Below, one piece after another: positions 51,639 to 59,859 of a DNA stretch of 64,000 nucleotides. Both the position numbers and the translations under genes were made by a program. The notes beneath the pieces were generated by a model that saw nothing but the letters and a program-made list of their open reading frames with translations, made no database searches and had not been told where the DNA came from. This DNA is from Haliscomenobacter sp033763495 (GTDB lineage Bacteria > Bacteroidota > Bacteroidia > Chitinophagales > Saprospiraceae), in NCBI RefSeq assembly GCF_033763495.1, contig NZ_JANRKL010000152.1, positions 12,234 to 76,233 on the forward strand, written 5' to 3'. The number at the start of each line of letters is the position of its first letter. Positions within the stretch are counted from its first letter, which is position 1.

Positions 51639-52016
51639 TTATTGCTCGCTGGGGTATATGGAAACTTCGAGGCTGGTAAAATATTGCGAAACTTTGAGCA
51701 GCAATTCCGTGGGTAAAGCGTCTTGCAATATCGGGCGTTCTGTACCACTTTCGTACCCAATGTCTAGGATGCGTTTTGGACATTGATGCCAAAACTGGAG
51801 TAAATCAGGGGGCAGACTTTCTACTGCGGCGCAAAAATGCCGAATTGTTTCGGACGCAGTAGGGTAGGCCTCATCGAGTTCAAAACGCACAAAATTGTCG
51901 CCAGCATCCTCAGGTGTAACTAGCGGAATGAGTTGTTTCCAGTGCGCGATAAGCGGCTGGAGATCAGCGTGGGCGTGGATGTCGAGGTCAACGTTGAGGA
52001 AGTGGGGTGTAGGCAT
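51639..52016 (-). CDS. Hypothetical cytosolic protein
   Basis: 125 residues, ATG at 52016. No signal peptide, no membrane helix. It starts with alternating hydrophobic residues (FLNVDLDIHAHADLQPLIAH) and contains a Trp- and Cys-containing middle (LQFWHQCPKRILDIGYESG). The layout resembles DUF4279-type or immunity-like small proteins, but I cannot assign it. It is convergent with the lipoprotein gene and precedes the tRNA-Gly gene. Confidence 0.55.
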   Translation of the reverse strand: MPTPHFLNVDLDIHAHADLQPLIAHWKQLIPLVTPEDAGDNFVRFELDEAYPTASETIRHFCAAVESLPPDLLQFWHQCPKRILDIGYESGTERPILQDALPTELLLKVSQYFTSLEVSIYPSEQ

Positions 52017-52152
52017 GATAAGGCTAGTGGTTTGAGGTGATCAGTTGCTGGGATTCGAGCTGGCTACCCCAACATAGTTCTTGTTGAATTCGTTCTGAAA
52101 TGCACAAAACAAAAAAAGGAAGCCGAAAACCTGTGTTTTCAACTTCCTTTTA

Positions 52153-52226
52153 GAGCGGATGACGAGATTCGAACCCGCGACCTCAACCTTGGCAAGGTTG
52201 CGCTCTACCAGCTGAGCTACATCCGC
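52153..52226 (-). tRNA. tRNA-Gly (anticodon GCC)
   Basis: 74-nt tRNA on the minus strand. It has a GCGGATG acceptor, a D-loop AGCTCAGCTGGTAGAGC, an anticodon stem-loop CAACC-TTGCCAA-GGTTG with GCC in the loop, a T-arm GCGGGTTCGAATCTCGT and a closing CATCCGC. All stems pair. The 3' CCA is not encoded. Confidence 0.97.
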
Positions 52227-52298
52227 GAAATGGGGTGTGAAGGTGTGAGTGTGATAGTGTGGGTGTGTGGTGCGTTGCGCTGAAAGTATTTGATTTAC

Positions 52299-53597
52299 TC
52301 ATTTTCGTTTCAGCGTGCGCAAAGATAATACAACGAGCTGGGGAAAAACAAATTTTGCGGTAGATTTTTTTTGATTTTTTTGCCGGAAAGGCCTAAATGT
52401 TTGATTTTGAAAAGGTAGAGCCGTTGCACGAGGTAGAGACGTTGCATGCAACGTCTCTACTAAATTTTCTACCATCACCACAACCACTTTTTCCATTTTC
52501 GGCAGCCGGATCCGCCGCAACACAGGCGGTAACAGCGCGAGCGCAACCATCAGAATGCCCGCAAAACCAAGTGAAATTGGTTGCGTAGCGGGCACCCCAA
52601 TGGTACAGATCAACAGAATAAACAAAGTAGAAAACGGTAAAGACAAAGCGATAAAATTCAAGGCGAGGCCGGGGTTAAAAATCCGATTAGTAGAGACGTT
52701 GCATGCAACGTCTCTACCTATTTTTTCTGCTTCAAGCCCATGAACAGCGGCAATGTGCGCAAAAGGCCAAAAACTCACCGCACTTTGTGGAAACACCACT
52801 GCCAAAATTGCGGCAGCTGGACTCATCGTTGGTGCAATGCTCAAAAAGATGCCACTGATCAGTAAAGTCAATCCTGCCCGCAGCAGCAACAAGCCACCGA
52901 TCATGCGCAACTCCGCCCAACGGGGTTTAACTGAGATGCCGATGTACAGCAGTACCAAAGGTGTCATGATGGCTCCAATCTTGAGCACCACATCTTGTAC
53001 AAACGCCGGTAAATTATCCAGATGCCAGCCCATGCTGAGGAAGAATAAGGCCAAAACCAGTACCAAATTGACAGGTTCCCGGACCAGGGTCAGCAATAGG
53101 TCTTTAACTTTGGCAGAGGTGGATACATTTTCACTGGGAAAAAAGCGGTAGTACCAGCGCATCGCCAACAAGTACAACAAAATTAGTACAAAGACCTTGT
53201 TGCCCAAATCACCCAGCGCCGCCCAGGCCACTGCCTGATCACCCTGGTATTCCGCCAATATGGGGAAACAGGATAAACCCGGCGCCAATGAAGGAATCAT
53301 CATCAATAAGGTGCGAAAGTCTGGCGTACCCTTTTCAATCCCCATGTAGGGCAGCAAAAAATAACACAATCCAAACAACAATAAATTGAATACCAAGGCC
53401 AAGATGGGTAAGCTGATCAACTCTATGTTTACTTCTGTTTTGAGCAGGGCAATAAAAATGGTAGCGGGTAAGGCCAGACTCAGGATGATGATCTTAAGGC
53501 CATCTGCTTGTTCTTTACTTTTGATTTTGGGTTTCAAAAGTAGACCAATGGCGATCAGCGCCAAAAGCGCGATGGCCTTTTGCAATGCGATGTTCAT
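52299..53597 (-). CDS. AEC-family membrane transporter with inserted palindromes and extended tail
   Basis: 432 residues against about 300-390 for relatives. Ten or so helices are visible, from ALQKAIALLALIAIGLLLKP to ISLGFAGILMVALALLPPV. AEC proteins transport auxin-like compounds or organic acids out of the cell by secondary transport; the substrate is unknown. Two 28-bp perfect palindromes interrupt the frame and are translated in different frames: one gives GRDVACNVST in a loop before the last two helices (52690-52717), the other VETLHATSL near the C-terminus (52433-52460). The last about 50 residues after that are Lys/Arg- and Gln-rich with no family resemblance. A promoter lies at 53620-53653. 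Confidence 0.8.
   Translation of the reverse strand: MNIALQKAIALLALIAIGLLLKPKIKSKEQADGLKIIILSLALPATIFIALLKTEVNIELISLPILALVFNLLLFGLCYFLLPYMGIEKGTPDFRTLLMMIPSLAPGLSCFPILAEYQGDQAVAWAALGDLGNKVFVLILLYLLAMRWYYRFFPSENVSTSAKVKDLLLTLVREPVNLVLVLALFFLSMGWHLDNLPAFVQDVVLKIGAIMTPLVLLYIGISVKPRWAELRMIGGLLLLRAGLTLLISGIFLSIAPTMSPAAAILAVVFPQSAVSFWPFAHIAAVHGLEAEKIGRDVACNVSTNRIFNPGLALNFIALSLPFSTLFILLICTIGVPATQPISLGFAGILMVALALLPPVLRRIRLPKMEKVVVVMVENLVETLHATSLPRATALPFQNQTFRPFRQKNQKKSTAKFVFPQLVVLSLRTLKRK
52433..52460. repeat. 28-bp perfect palindrome inside the AEC gene, copy 1
   Basis: GTAGAGACGTTGCA followed immediately by its complement. It is translated within the AEC C-terminus (VETLHATSL). A partial, degenerate copy (GGTAGAGCCGTTGCACGA) lies just upstream at about 52414-52432. 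Confidence 0.92.
52690..52717. repeat. 28-bp perfect palindrome inside the AEC gene, copy 2
   Basis: Identical in sequence to the copy at 52433-52460. In this site it is read in a different frame (GRDVACNVST). One of the three frames would meet TAG at once, so both copies occupy the two open frames. Confidence 0.92.
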
Positions 53598-53619
53598 GTG
53601 CTTTAGTTAAAAGGACAAC

Positions 53620-53653
53620 CAAAAATACCAGGTAGTTGACCACATTAAACCAA
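53620..53653 (-). promoter_or_regulatory. Promoter of the AEC transporter gene
   Basis: On the minus strand TTG (53651-53653), a 23-nt spacer and TATTTTTG (53620-53627). The start would be near 53613, about 16 nt before the ATG at 53597, so the leader is short. Confidence 0.55.
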
Positions 53654-53674
53654 TCATTTAATGTGGCCAATTAC

Positions 53675-54856
53675 TTATGCTAGCACTTTTTTCAAACTAT
53701 CGGTAAACAACTTGAGTTCATCTGGCAAACCGACACTCACGCGGCAATACGTTTTCGCGTCTACCTCAAATGAGCGCACAGCTACGCCGGAATCGTACAT
53801 TTTTTTCAGGAAATCCTTGCCGTTCATCACGATGGGGAACAACACAAAACTGGTATGCGAAGGCACATAGCTGAAACCCGCTTTTTTGAGCTCGGCACAA
53901 ATGTATTCGCGACCTTCCGCCGTCAGTTTCCGGGAACGCTCCTGAAACTCCTTGTCTTCCATGCTGGCAATGGCACCATTTACGGAGGTGATGCACATGC
54001 CCATGTTGCCCCGAACCATGTTTTCGATTTTTGCCAGCGTTTTGGGCAATGCTACGATATAGCCAATCCGCAAGCCAGCCATCCCGTGAATTTTGCTGAA
54101 GGTACGTGCTACAATCACGTTTTTGCCTTTTGCCACCAAATCCACCATGCTGGAGGCCATTGGATTCTCTAGGTAGTCAATGTATGCTTCATCAACAAAA
54201 ATGGGCGCTTTATCAGCCGCTCTGGTGCAAAAAGCCCGCAGTTCAGCAGCATCGGTGAGTGAACCCGTTGGGTTGTTGGGGTTGCAAACATACACCAGCT
54301 TGGTGTTGGCGTCGATGGCCTTTTCCATGGCTGCACAATCGTGCGACCAGTCTTTTTTCAGTGGCACATTTTTCCAGGTCGCTTTAAACGCTTTGGCTGT
54401 ATTGATCAGCGACATGTAGGCTGGATCGGCTGAAACGATGTTTCCTCCTTCAAGGAAATGGGTAATGGCCACTTTTTCCAACAAATCAGTCGAGCCGGGG
54501 CCCATCATGATGTAATCTTCACTGACCCCTTCTCTTTCGGCGATCATTTTCCGCAGCTTGGCAGCTTCACCGTGCGCGTAGCGGTTGCCATTGATGGCCG
54601 TTTCGATGACGGCCAAACGGGCTTTAGGCGAAGGCCCAAAGGGGTTTTCGTTGGCATTCAAACGCGCAACGCTGGGTGGCATGATCAAAGGTAGTTTGAA
54701 GTCAATTTCTTTGAGACGGCTTTGCTCGGCCCAGGTGCTGGCCTGATCCATCGAAAAGGTGCTACGACCCAATGCCGCAGGGGTTACCGCAGCTCCAGAA
54801 GCAATGACAAGGGAGGAACGCAACCAACTGCGTCGGCTCAGATTCGAGTTATTCAT
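53675..54856 (-). CDS. Tat-exported HisC-like PLP aminotransferase
   Basis: 393 residues from the ATG at 54856. The N-terminus MNNSNLSRRSWLRSSLVIAS is a twin-arginine signal (SRRSWLRS) with a hydrophobic h-region, so the folded enzyme should be exported with PLP bound. The body is a fold-type I aminotransferase of the histidinol-phosphate aminotransferase type: LNANENPFGPSP, GNRYAHGE, MMGPGSTDLLEKVAI, VYVCNPNNPTG, FVDEAYIDYLE and the Schiff-base lysine in ARTFSKIHGMAGLRIGY. No other histidine-biosynthesis genes are near, so a periplasmic amino-acid or amine transamination is more likely than histidine synthesis (inference). Confidence 0.88.
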   Translation of the reverse strand: MNNSNLSRRSWLRSSLVIASGAAVTPAALGRSTFSMDQASTWAEQSRLKEIDFKLPLIMPPSVARLNANENPFGPSPKARLAVIETAINGNRYAHGEAAKLRKMIAEREGVSEDYIMMGPGSTDLLEKVAITHFLEGGNIVSADPAYMSLINTAKAFKATWKNVPLKKDWSHDCAAMEKAIDANTKLVYVCNPNNPTGSLTDAAELRAFCTRAADKAPIFVDEAYIDYLENPMASSMVDLVAKGKNVIVARTFSKIHGMAGLRIGYIVALPKTLAKIENMVRGNMGMCITSVNGAIASMEDKEFQERSRKLTAEGREYICAELKKAGFSYVPSHTSFVLFPIVMNGKDFLKKMYDSGVAVRSFEVDAKTYCRVSVGLPDELKLFTDSLKKVLA

Positions 54857-55129
54857 GACAAGTGTGTATTTTGATGCAATAAAATTTCCTGCCGAATTTG
54901 GTCGGTACTGGAATAGCAATCTAATCTTTGGCGAGTAATAAAAGGACGTGATGAAATTGACTGATGGACAAAATTGCCAAAAAAAAAGGACAAAAGAAAG
55001 CGAAAAAAATGGGGCGCGAAAAAAAGATTTAATTGTAAAAAAATAGTAAATAGATGAATTAATATTTGTTGAAAAGCAAATAAACTGAAATAATGTTTGG
55101 AAATAGATAGGGGGGTATTTGACGCTATT

Positions 55130-55795
55130 TTACTCAATGTCAATGGCTATATCGGTTGATTCGTTTGCTTGCGTATTGCCAGGGCAACGACACAGGATTT
55201 TTCGAAACCAATAAATATCGCCTGGTTGGGCGCTATCGATCAGGGGGCGAATGGAGTCGTTGAATTTTCCACCGATATTTCTGGCTCTATGAACGACTCC
55301 ATCCTTACTGATTTTGATGATGGAATATTCAACAATGTCACAACGAGCATCGAAACCACAACACTCGAGCACGGGAATTACCCCTCCTTGGGCCCTGAAC
55401 AAGCGAGGACTCATGGTTCCGTTCTTTTTTTGGCCACCAAACATTGCTACTGGCTCAATTGGGCGCACATGGAATTTTTTCTCCCAAACCCCATCCCTGG
55501 TTTTTACCTTTAAAGTCAATTGTCCGACTTGTTTAGGTTTAATCAAAAATTCTCCGTTTTTGCCATGAACCTGGACATAAAAAACCTCATTGCTGTCAAA
55601 AGTGTCCATCTCAGCCGTAATTTGATTGGCCTGAACTGCTTGATTTTGCCGGGCAACAATGGTGACCGGGTTATCCACACCCTGATATAGGTAGTTGGAT
55701 TCTCTGGTGGATACGGCGACTTGTGGCTTTTTTAAATCCAGCACACTGCTTGAAAAACAGGTGATTGTTACAAGGATGAGCAGGGTGTTTTGCAT
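55130..55795 (-). CDS. Exported protein consisting of a GldM C-terminal-like domain
   Basis: 221 residues from the ATG at 55795 (signal peptide MQNTLLILVTITCFSSSV). Mature residues about 25-110 match the third or fourth GldM periplasmic domain: AVSTRESNYLYQGVDNPVTI, then FLIKPKQVGQLTLKVKT and FHVRPIEPVAMFGGQ. The next part has AQGGVIPVLECCGFDAR and VEYSIIKISKDG, as in GldM's last domain. GldM is a rod of the type IX motor, but this protein lacks its N-terminal membrane helix. It is 41 bp after the CHAT gene on the same strand, probably in one operon. Its role is unknown. Confidence 0.8.
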   Translation of the reverse strand: MQNTLLILVTITCFSSSVLDLKKPQVAVSTRESNYLYQGVDNPVTIVARQNQAVQANQITAEMDTFDSNEVFYVQVHGKNGEFLIKPKQVGQLTLKVKTRDGVWEKKFHVRPIEPVAMFGGQKKNGTMSPRLFRAQGGVIPVLECCGFDARCDIVEYSIIKISKDGVVHRARNIGGKFNDSIRPLIDSAQPGDIYWFRKILCRCPGNTQANESTDIAIDIE

Positions 55796-55836
55796 AAAAT
55801 TGGGCTTTTTATGCAGAACGTAATCGAAGCTAAAAG

Positions 55837-58800
55837 TTACAAAAAACGCGGCTTTAGGTACCGAAACCATACCCAAACAAAAACCAACAACAAGCAGAGA
55901 GCCACACCCAAACCAATGTATTTCCCCCAGGGATCATACACCGCCTCCGTCGCTCCAATCCCGATCAAACCCGCCCAAAAATACGGATGCACCTCGTCAT
56001 GTGGACGGTTTTCCAACAAGTTCAACTTGGCCAATTGCAGTGCCCGGTCGCGGCTAGTTCCTTTTTTCAACAAGGTAAAAAAGTCGACCATCAGTTCTGC
56101 GGTGCGCGCATCGTCGACACTCCAGAGGGTATTCACCACACTTTTGGCGCCAGCATGGATGAAGCCGTGCGCCAGACTGATCACTCCTTCTCCCGAGTGG
56201 TAATCGCCAATGCCTGTTTCACAGGCACTCAGCACCACCAGCTCGGTGGGCAAGCGCATGGCGTACAGATCACGGGTATACAGGTATTCGTTGCTTTTGC
56301 TGTCTTTTTGCTCCGCAAAAGCAATGGCCGAATAGTTGTCAATTTCTTTGTGGGCAAAGTATTTGCCATGGGTGGCCAAATGCAGGATGTCGTAATGAGG
56401 AGCATACTCCCGGAAAGCTTTCAAGGTTGCATTGGAGCCAGTGAGGATTTTAGCGCCCCACAAGTTGCTGATCTGTTCAGCTTCGGGAATGTTGTTGTAC
56501 AGCGTGCCTAGACCAAGAGAATGTTTTCGGAAATCAGGAGCGATCGCCAATAGATTAGGTTTGAACCAATTGTGGCGGCTTTTTCGGCTCAACTCCCAGG
56601 ACAAACTTCCGGAATAACTGTACTGAATGGCAAATTGCCGCAAAAGGTAGGCATGGCTTTTGAAGCGATCAACTCGCTGGGGTTGTCGGGTTAGCATGGC
56701 TTCGAAGGGCAAATAATTCAAAGCACCATCAGCTACAATTATCACGCTTTGGATGTCTTTCAGAATGGGTTGTAAGGGCTTAAAAATATCCCGGTATAAG
56801 CCAAGCGAAAGTTGGGTCCAATCCAGCAGGTTGCTGTCCAGGGCCGCCCCATTTAGCGCGGGGTACAAACGCAAGAGTTGGCGAAAGGCCACAATTTTTT
56901 GGTACAGATAAGACGGTTTTTGTAAACTGTAACCATAAAGCTGGTCTTTTTTGAGTACAAATACCAACAAACTACTCTTGGTTTCAAAATATTCAACCAG
57001 AGCCTGTTGCCTTTTTAAAAGTTTTCGGCGCAGGTGGGTTGCACTGTAGACCGTATCTTGTTGCGGTGGAGCAATGCCCTTTTGTTTTTGCCAGCGGGTA
57101 ATCACCCTATTCAGGCTATCCAGGCGTCGGATTTGCCCCAACATTTCCCGGTCCAGCTGGGCTGCCCGGGTAGGACTGGTGATTCGTTCACTCTCCAGCG
57201 CGGCTAGTCTGGCCCGCAAATTTTGCTCCAGTTCAACCCATTTTTTGGGCATTTGGGATTCTGTGTTTGATTGTCCCAATTGCACGGCATCCAACAATTG
57301 AGCCGCTTTACTCTTTTCACTCAAAATGAAGGCCCGTTCCAGAAAGCGCTGATCGCCGCTTTGTTGCCATATTCGGAAGTAGAGATCGGTTGCTTCCTGG
57401 TACATGGTGTATTCTTCCTGCAACCAAAATTGACGGGCATCGATGCTGTTGATTTGTCGGCGTAAAAAGGCCATCAGGCGCAAGGCTTCGAGATTGACCT
57501 CTGCTGCCTTTTTTTGTAGGAGCAAAGCCTTGGTTTTGTTCGGAGTACTGATGGCGGCGGCTTTCCAGGTTCGGCCCTGTTGAGCCAATATTTCCATTAC
57601 TTCCCTGGTGATTTCATTGCCCCAGAGGGTTTGACCAGTTCGATAACCTAAGGCGTTTAAAGCTTTTTGTAATACCGCTGTACTTTGGTCTATTGCTCCT
57701 TTTTGTAGCAGAATTTCGGCCTTGGTGCGTAATATCTGGGAGTAAGCTAGCCCCCGACTTTGATTGATTTTTTCCAGTGACTCCAAAGACAGTTGGCAAT
57801 GGTGCTGCGCTGAATCCAAGAAGCCCTGCCGGATGTAACAAATGGCCATGCTGTTGTGCATTTGAGCCAGATCAGGATGCCCCTGTGGGAAGTTTTGATG
57901 CAAGGCACCAGCAGCAATGCTAAAATAGTGAAGCGCCAGACTGGCCACTTTTTTTTGCATGTAGCAATTGGCAATGTTGTTGTTTATGGCGGCTGCAAAG
58001 ATCTGATCTCCATACAGGGATTCAACCAGGGGTAATGCGTCAAAATGATAATGCAAGGCCTCATCGTACTTGCCCATACGTTGATAGCTCAAACCAATTT
58101 TATGCCAGGCTGGTGCACTGGATGGGGCGTTAGGGCCACCATACAAATGGACTGCTTGCTGCAAATAGGGAATCGCCGTAGCGAAATCTCCTTTTGCTAA
58201 AAATACTTCGCCAATGTTTTCGAGCGTAGTGCCTAGTGAGGGATGATCCCGACCAAAGGTTTCTTGCCGAATGCTGAGCACCCGCTGAAAAAGGGCCATG
58301 GCCTGGTCCCATTGCCCCAATTCCAGCAACACCTTACCCAGATTATTCAGAGTGGGGGTGATCTTGTTGTGCCGGGAGCCAAAGGTCTTTTCCCGAATGT
58401 TCAGCGCCGCACGGTATTCACGCGCTGCTTCCTGGAAATCGCCATTAAAATAGGCACAATTACCCAGGTTGTTGTGGCTGACGGCAATGTCAGCATGGTT
58501 GGAGGGGAGAATTGCCTGTCGAATGAGCAGTGCACGTTGATGCATTTGCCGGGCAGCAACATAATCCCCTAATTCGAGCTGGCAATTGCCAATGTTGTTG
58601 TACGAATCAGCGGTTTTTTCGTGTTTCTCGCCAAACAGTTTGATGCGGAGCTTGAGAGCGTTTTGATGCCATTGGATGGCTTGGCTGAAGTTGTCTAATT
58701 TGAGTTCGTATTCGCCAAGGTTATTCCAGGCCTGGGCAATGAGTGGGTGACCCTTGCTTTGAAAAGCTTGAAGTTGTTGAAGACTGTTTAAAAATAAGGC

Positions 58801-59043
58801 CTTGGCTTTGGGAAAATCGGCTTGTTCTATGGCAATGTCCCCCAGTAAAAGTAGCGCTTGTGCATTTATTTCTGGGTTCTTTTGCTGCGCTATTACTGCT
58901 TTGGCAATTGTCGTAGCTTCCTGATAACGAAGGGAGTCAAAAAGCGTTTGAGCTTGTTGCAGCTTGCTCTGGGCTAGATTTTGCCCCCAACTTATTCCAA
59001 CCCAAAGCAGAAAACTACCCAACAAAATGCAATGCTTCCTCAT
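55837..59043 (-). CDS. Exported TPR-CHAT (caspase-like) protein
   Basis: 1068 residues. A signal peptide (CILLGSFLLWVGISWGQ) is followed by about ten TPRs (about 25-450, for example AQAWNNLGEYELKLDNFSQA, SYNNIGNCQLELGDYVAARQ), a helical region and a CHAT domain (about 720-1030). The caspase-like dyad is visible as His892 in LHLATHG and Cys941 in SACETG; SGEGVISLAHGFIHAGAKSV and NTLWSVDD are other CHAT landmarks. A final helix (about 1044-1061) with a short basic tail anchors it. TPR-CHAT proteins act as proteases or scaffolds in regulated proteolysis; signal peptide plus anchor put this one in the periplasm. It heads a possible operon with the GldM-like gene and is divergent from an ECF sigma factor. 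Confidence 0.92.
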   Translation of the reverse strand: MRKHCILLGSFLLWVGISWGQNLAQSKLQQAQTLFDSLRYQEATTIAKAVIAQQKNPEINAQALLLLGDIAIEQADFPKAKALFLNSLQQLQAFQSKGHPLIAQAWNNLGEYELKLDNFSQAIQWHQNALKLRIKLFGEKHEKTADSYNNIGNCQLELGDYVAARQMHQRALLIRQAILPSNHADIAVSHNNLGNCAYFNGDFQEAAREYRAALNIREKTFGSRHNKITPTLNNLGKVLLELGQWDQAMALFQRVLSIRQETFGRDHPSLGTTLENIGEVFLAKGDFATAIPYLQQAVHLYGGPNAPSSAPAWHKIGLSYQRMGKYDEALHYHFDALPLVESLYGDQIFAAAINNNIANCYMQKKVASLALHYFSIAAGALHQNFPQGHPDLAQMHNSMAICYIRQGFLDSAQHHCQLSLESLEKINQSRGLAYSQILRTKAEILLQKGAIDQSTAVLQKALNALGYRTGQTLWGNEITREVMEILAQQGRTWKAAAISTPNKTKALLLQKKAAEVNLEALRLMAFLRRQINSIDARQFWLQEEYTMYQEATDLYFRIWQQSGDQRFLERAFILSEKSKAAQLLDAVQLGQSNTESQMPKKWVELEQNLRARLAALESERITSPTRAAQLDREMLGQIRRLDSLNRVITRWQKQKGIAPPQQDTVYSATHLRRKLLKRQQALVEYFETKSSLLVFVLKKDQLYGYSLQKPSYLYQKIVAFRQLLRLYPALNGAALDSNLLDWTQLSLGLYRDIFKPLQPILKDIQSVIIVADGALNYLPFEAMLTRQPQRVDRFKSHAYLLRQFAIQYSYSGSLSWELSRKSRHNWFKPNLLAIAPDFRKHSLGLGTLYNNIPEAEQISNLWGAKILTGSNATLKAFREYAPHYDILHLATHGKYFAHKEIDNYSAIAFAEQKDSKSNEYLYTRDLYAMRLPTELVVLSACETGIGDYHSGEGVISLAHGFIHAGAKSVVNTLWSVDDARTAELMVDFFTLLKKGTSRDRALQLAKLNLLENRPHDEVHPYFWAGLIGIGATEAVYDPWGKYIGLGVALCLLLVFVWVWFRYLKPRFL

Positions 59044-59111
59044 TTCTCAACGTTTCTGAACGTGTTTGTCTCATGTTTATCCCTTGCACATGGGCAAAAT
59101 ACTTATTTTCG

Positions 59112-59119
59112 CAAAAATA
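59112..59119 (-). promoter_or_regulatory. Possible -7 element of the CHAT gene
   Basis: Minus-strand TATTTTTG matches TAnnTTTG, about 70 nt before the CHAT ATG. No -33 partner is evident. A related TATTTTCG on the plus strand lies at the same place and could serve the sigma factor, so the two transcripts would overlap there. Confidence 0.35.
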
Positions 59120-59256
59120 AACCCTATGGTCTGTTTTCTCTTTCCTGGGTGAGGTGGCTTAATCCATTTCTTACGCCTTCAAAAAGAATAAATGGACGAT
59201 TCATTGAAATTTATCGACAAACCTGGCACATTATTCTGCTCAAAAACACCTACTCC

Positions 59257-59859
59257 ATGAACGCCATCACCTACACGAACGAGTCATTAGTAGCGGCGAT
59301 CAAAAAAGGCGGCACCGTAAGACAAACGGCAATCCGCTGGTTGTACGACGACAAAGAATTACAGCAGCGCGTCGTTTCATTCGTCAAAAACAATCGGGGC
59401 AACCAGGAAGATGGTACCGATATGTTTCACGAAGGAATCATCGTGCTGGACCGCAACATCCGGGAGGACAAATTCCGGGGTGAAGCACCAGTTAAAGGTT
59501 ACCTGTATTCGATTTGTCGTTTTTTGTGGATGAACCAAATGCGCAAACAAGAACGTGTATCCTTGGTCGATCCCATCAAACCAGCGCAGGAAGAACCCGA
59601 TCTGGAAACTCCAGAAGTCAGCTTCCGCACCGAAGAACGCAAAAACTTACTCAGCCATCTGCTTGATCAACTCGGCGATCAATGTCGCAAAGTGTTGGAG
59701 ATGTGGAAGTTGTCGTACTCAATGGCTGAAATTGCCGATGCTTTGCAACTCAGCAGCGAGGCTAACGCCCGCAAAATTAAGTACCGCTGCCACCTGGCCT
59801 TGATGGAATTCCTGGAAAAAAACCCAGGCATGGTAAAACAACTTAAAGATGTGTTATGA
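59257..59859 (+). CDS. ECF-type RNA polymerase sigma factor
   Basis: 200 residues from the ATG at 59257. Region 2 is seen as QRVVSFVKNNRGNQEDGTDM and FRGEAPVKGYLYSICRFLWM; region 4 as LGDQCRKVLEMWKLSYSMAE then IADALQLSSEANARKIKYRC. ECF sigma factors redirect RNA polymerase to stress or envelope regulons. Its stop overlaps the ATG of the next gene (ATGA), so the two are translationally coupled and the downstream membrane TPR protein may act as its control partner. The gene is divergent from the TPR-CHAT gene. Confidence 0.9.
   Translation: MNAITYTNESLVAAIKKGGTVRQTAIRWLYDDKELQQRVVSFVKNNRGNQEDGTDMFHEGIIVLDRNIREDKFRGEAPVKGYLYSICRFLWMNQMRKQERVSLVDPIKPAQEEPDLETPEVSFRTEERKNLLSHLLDQLGDQCRKVLEMWKLSYSMAEIADALQLSSEANARKIKYRCHLALMEFLEKNPGMVKQLKDVL

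Noticed and set aside
52153..52226. An attachment site and integrated island at the tRNA-Gly gene
   Set aside because: No integrase, phage or conjugation gene nearby and no duplicated tRNA 3' end seen in the window.
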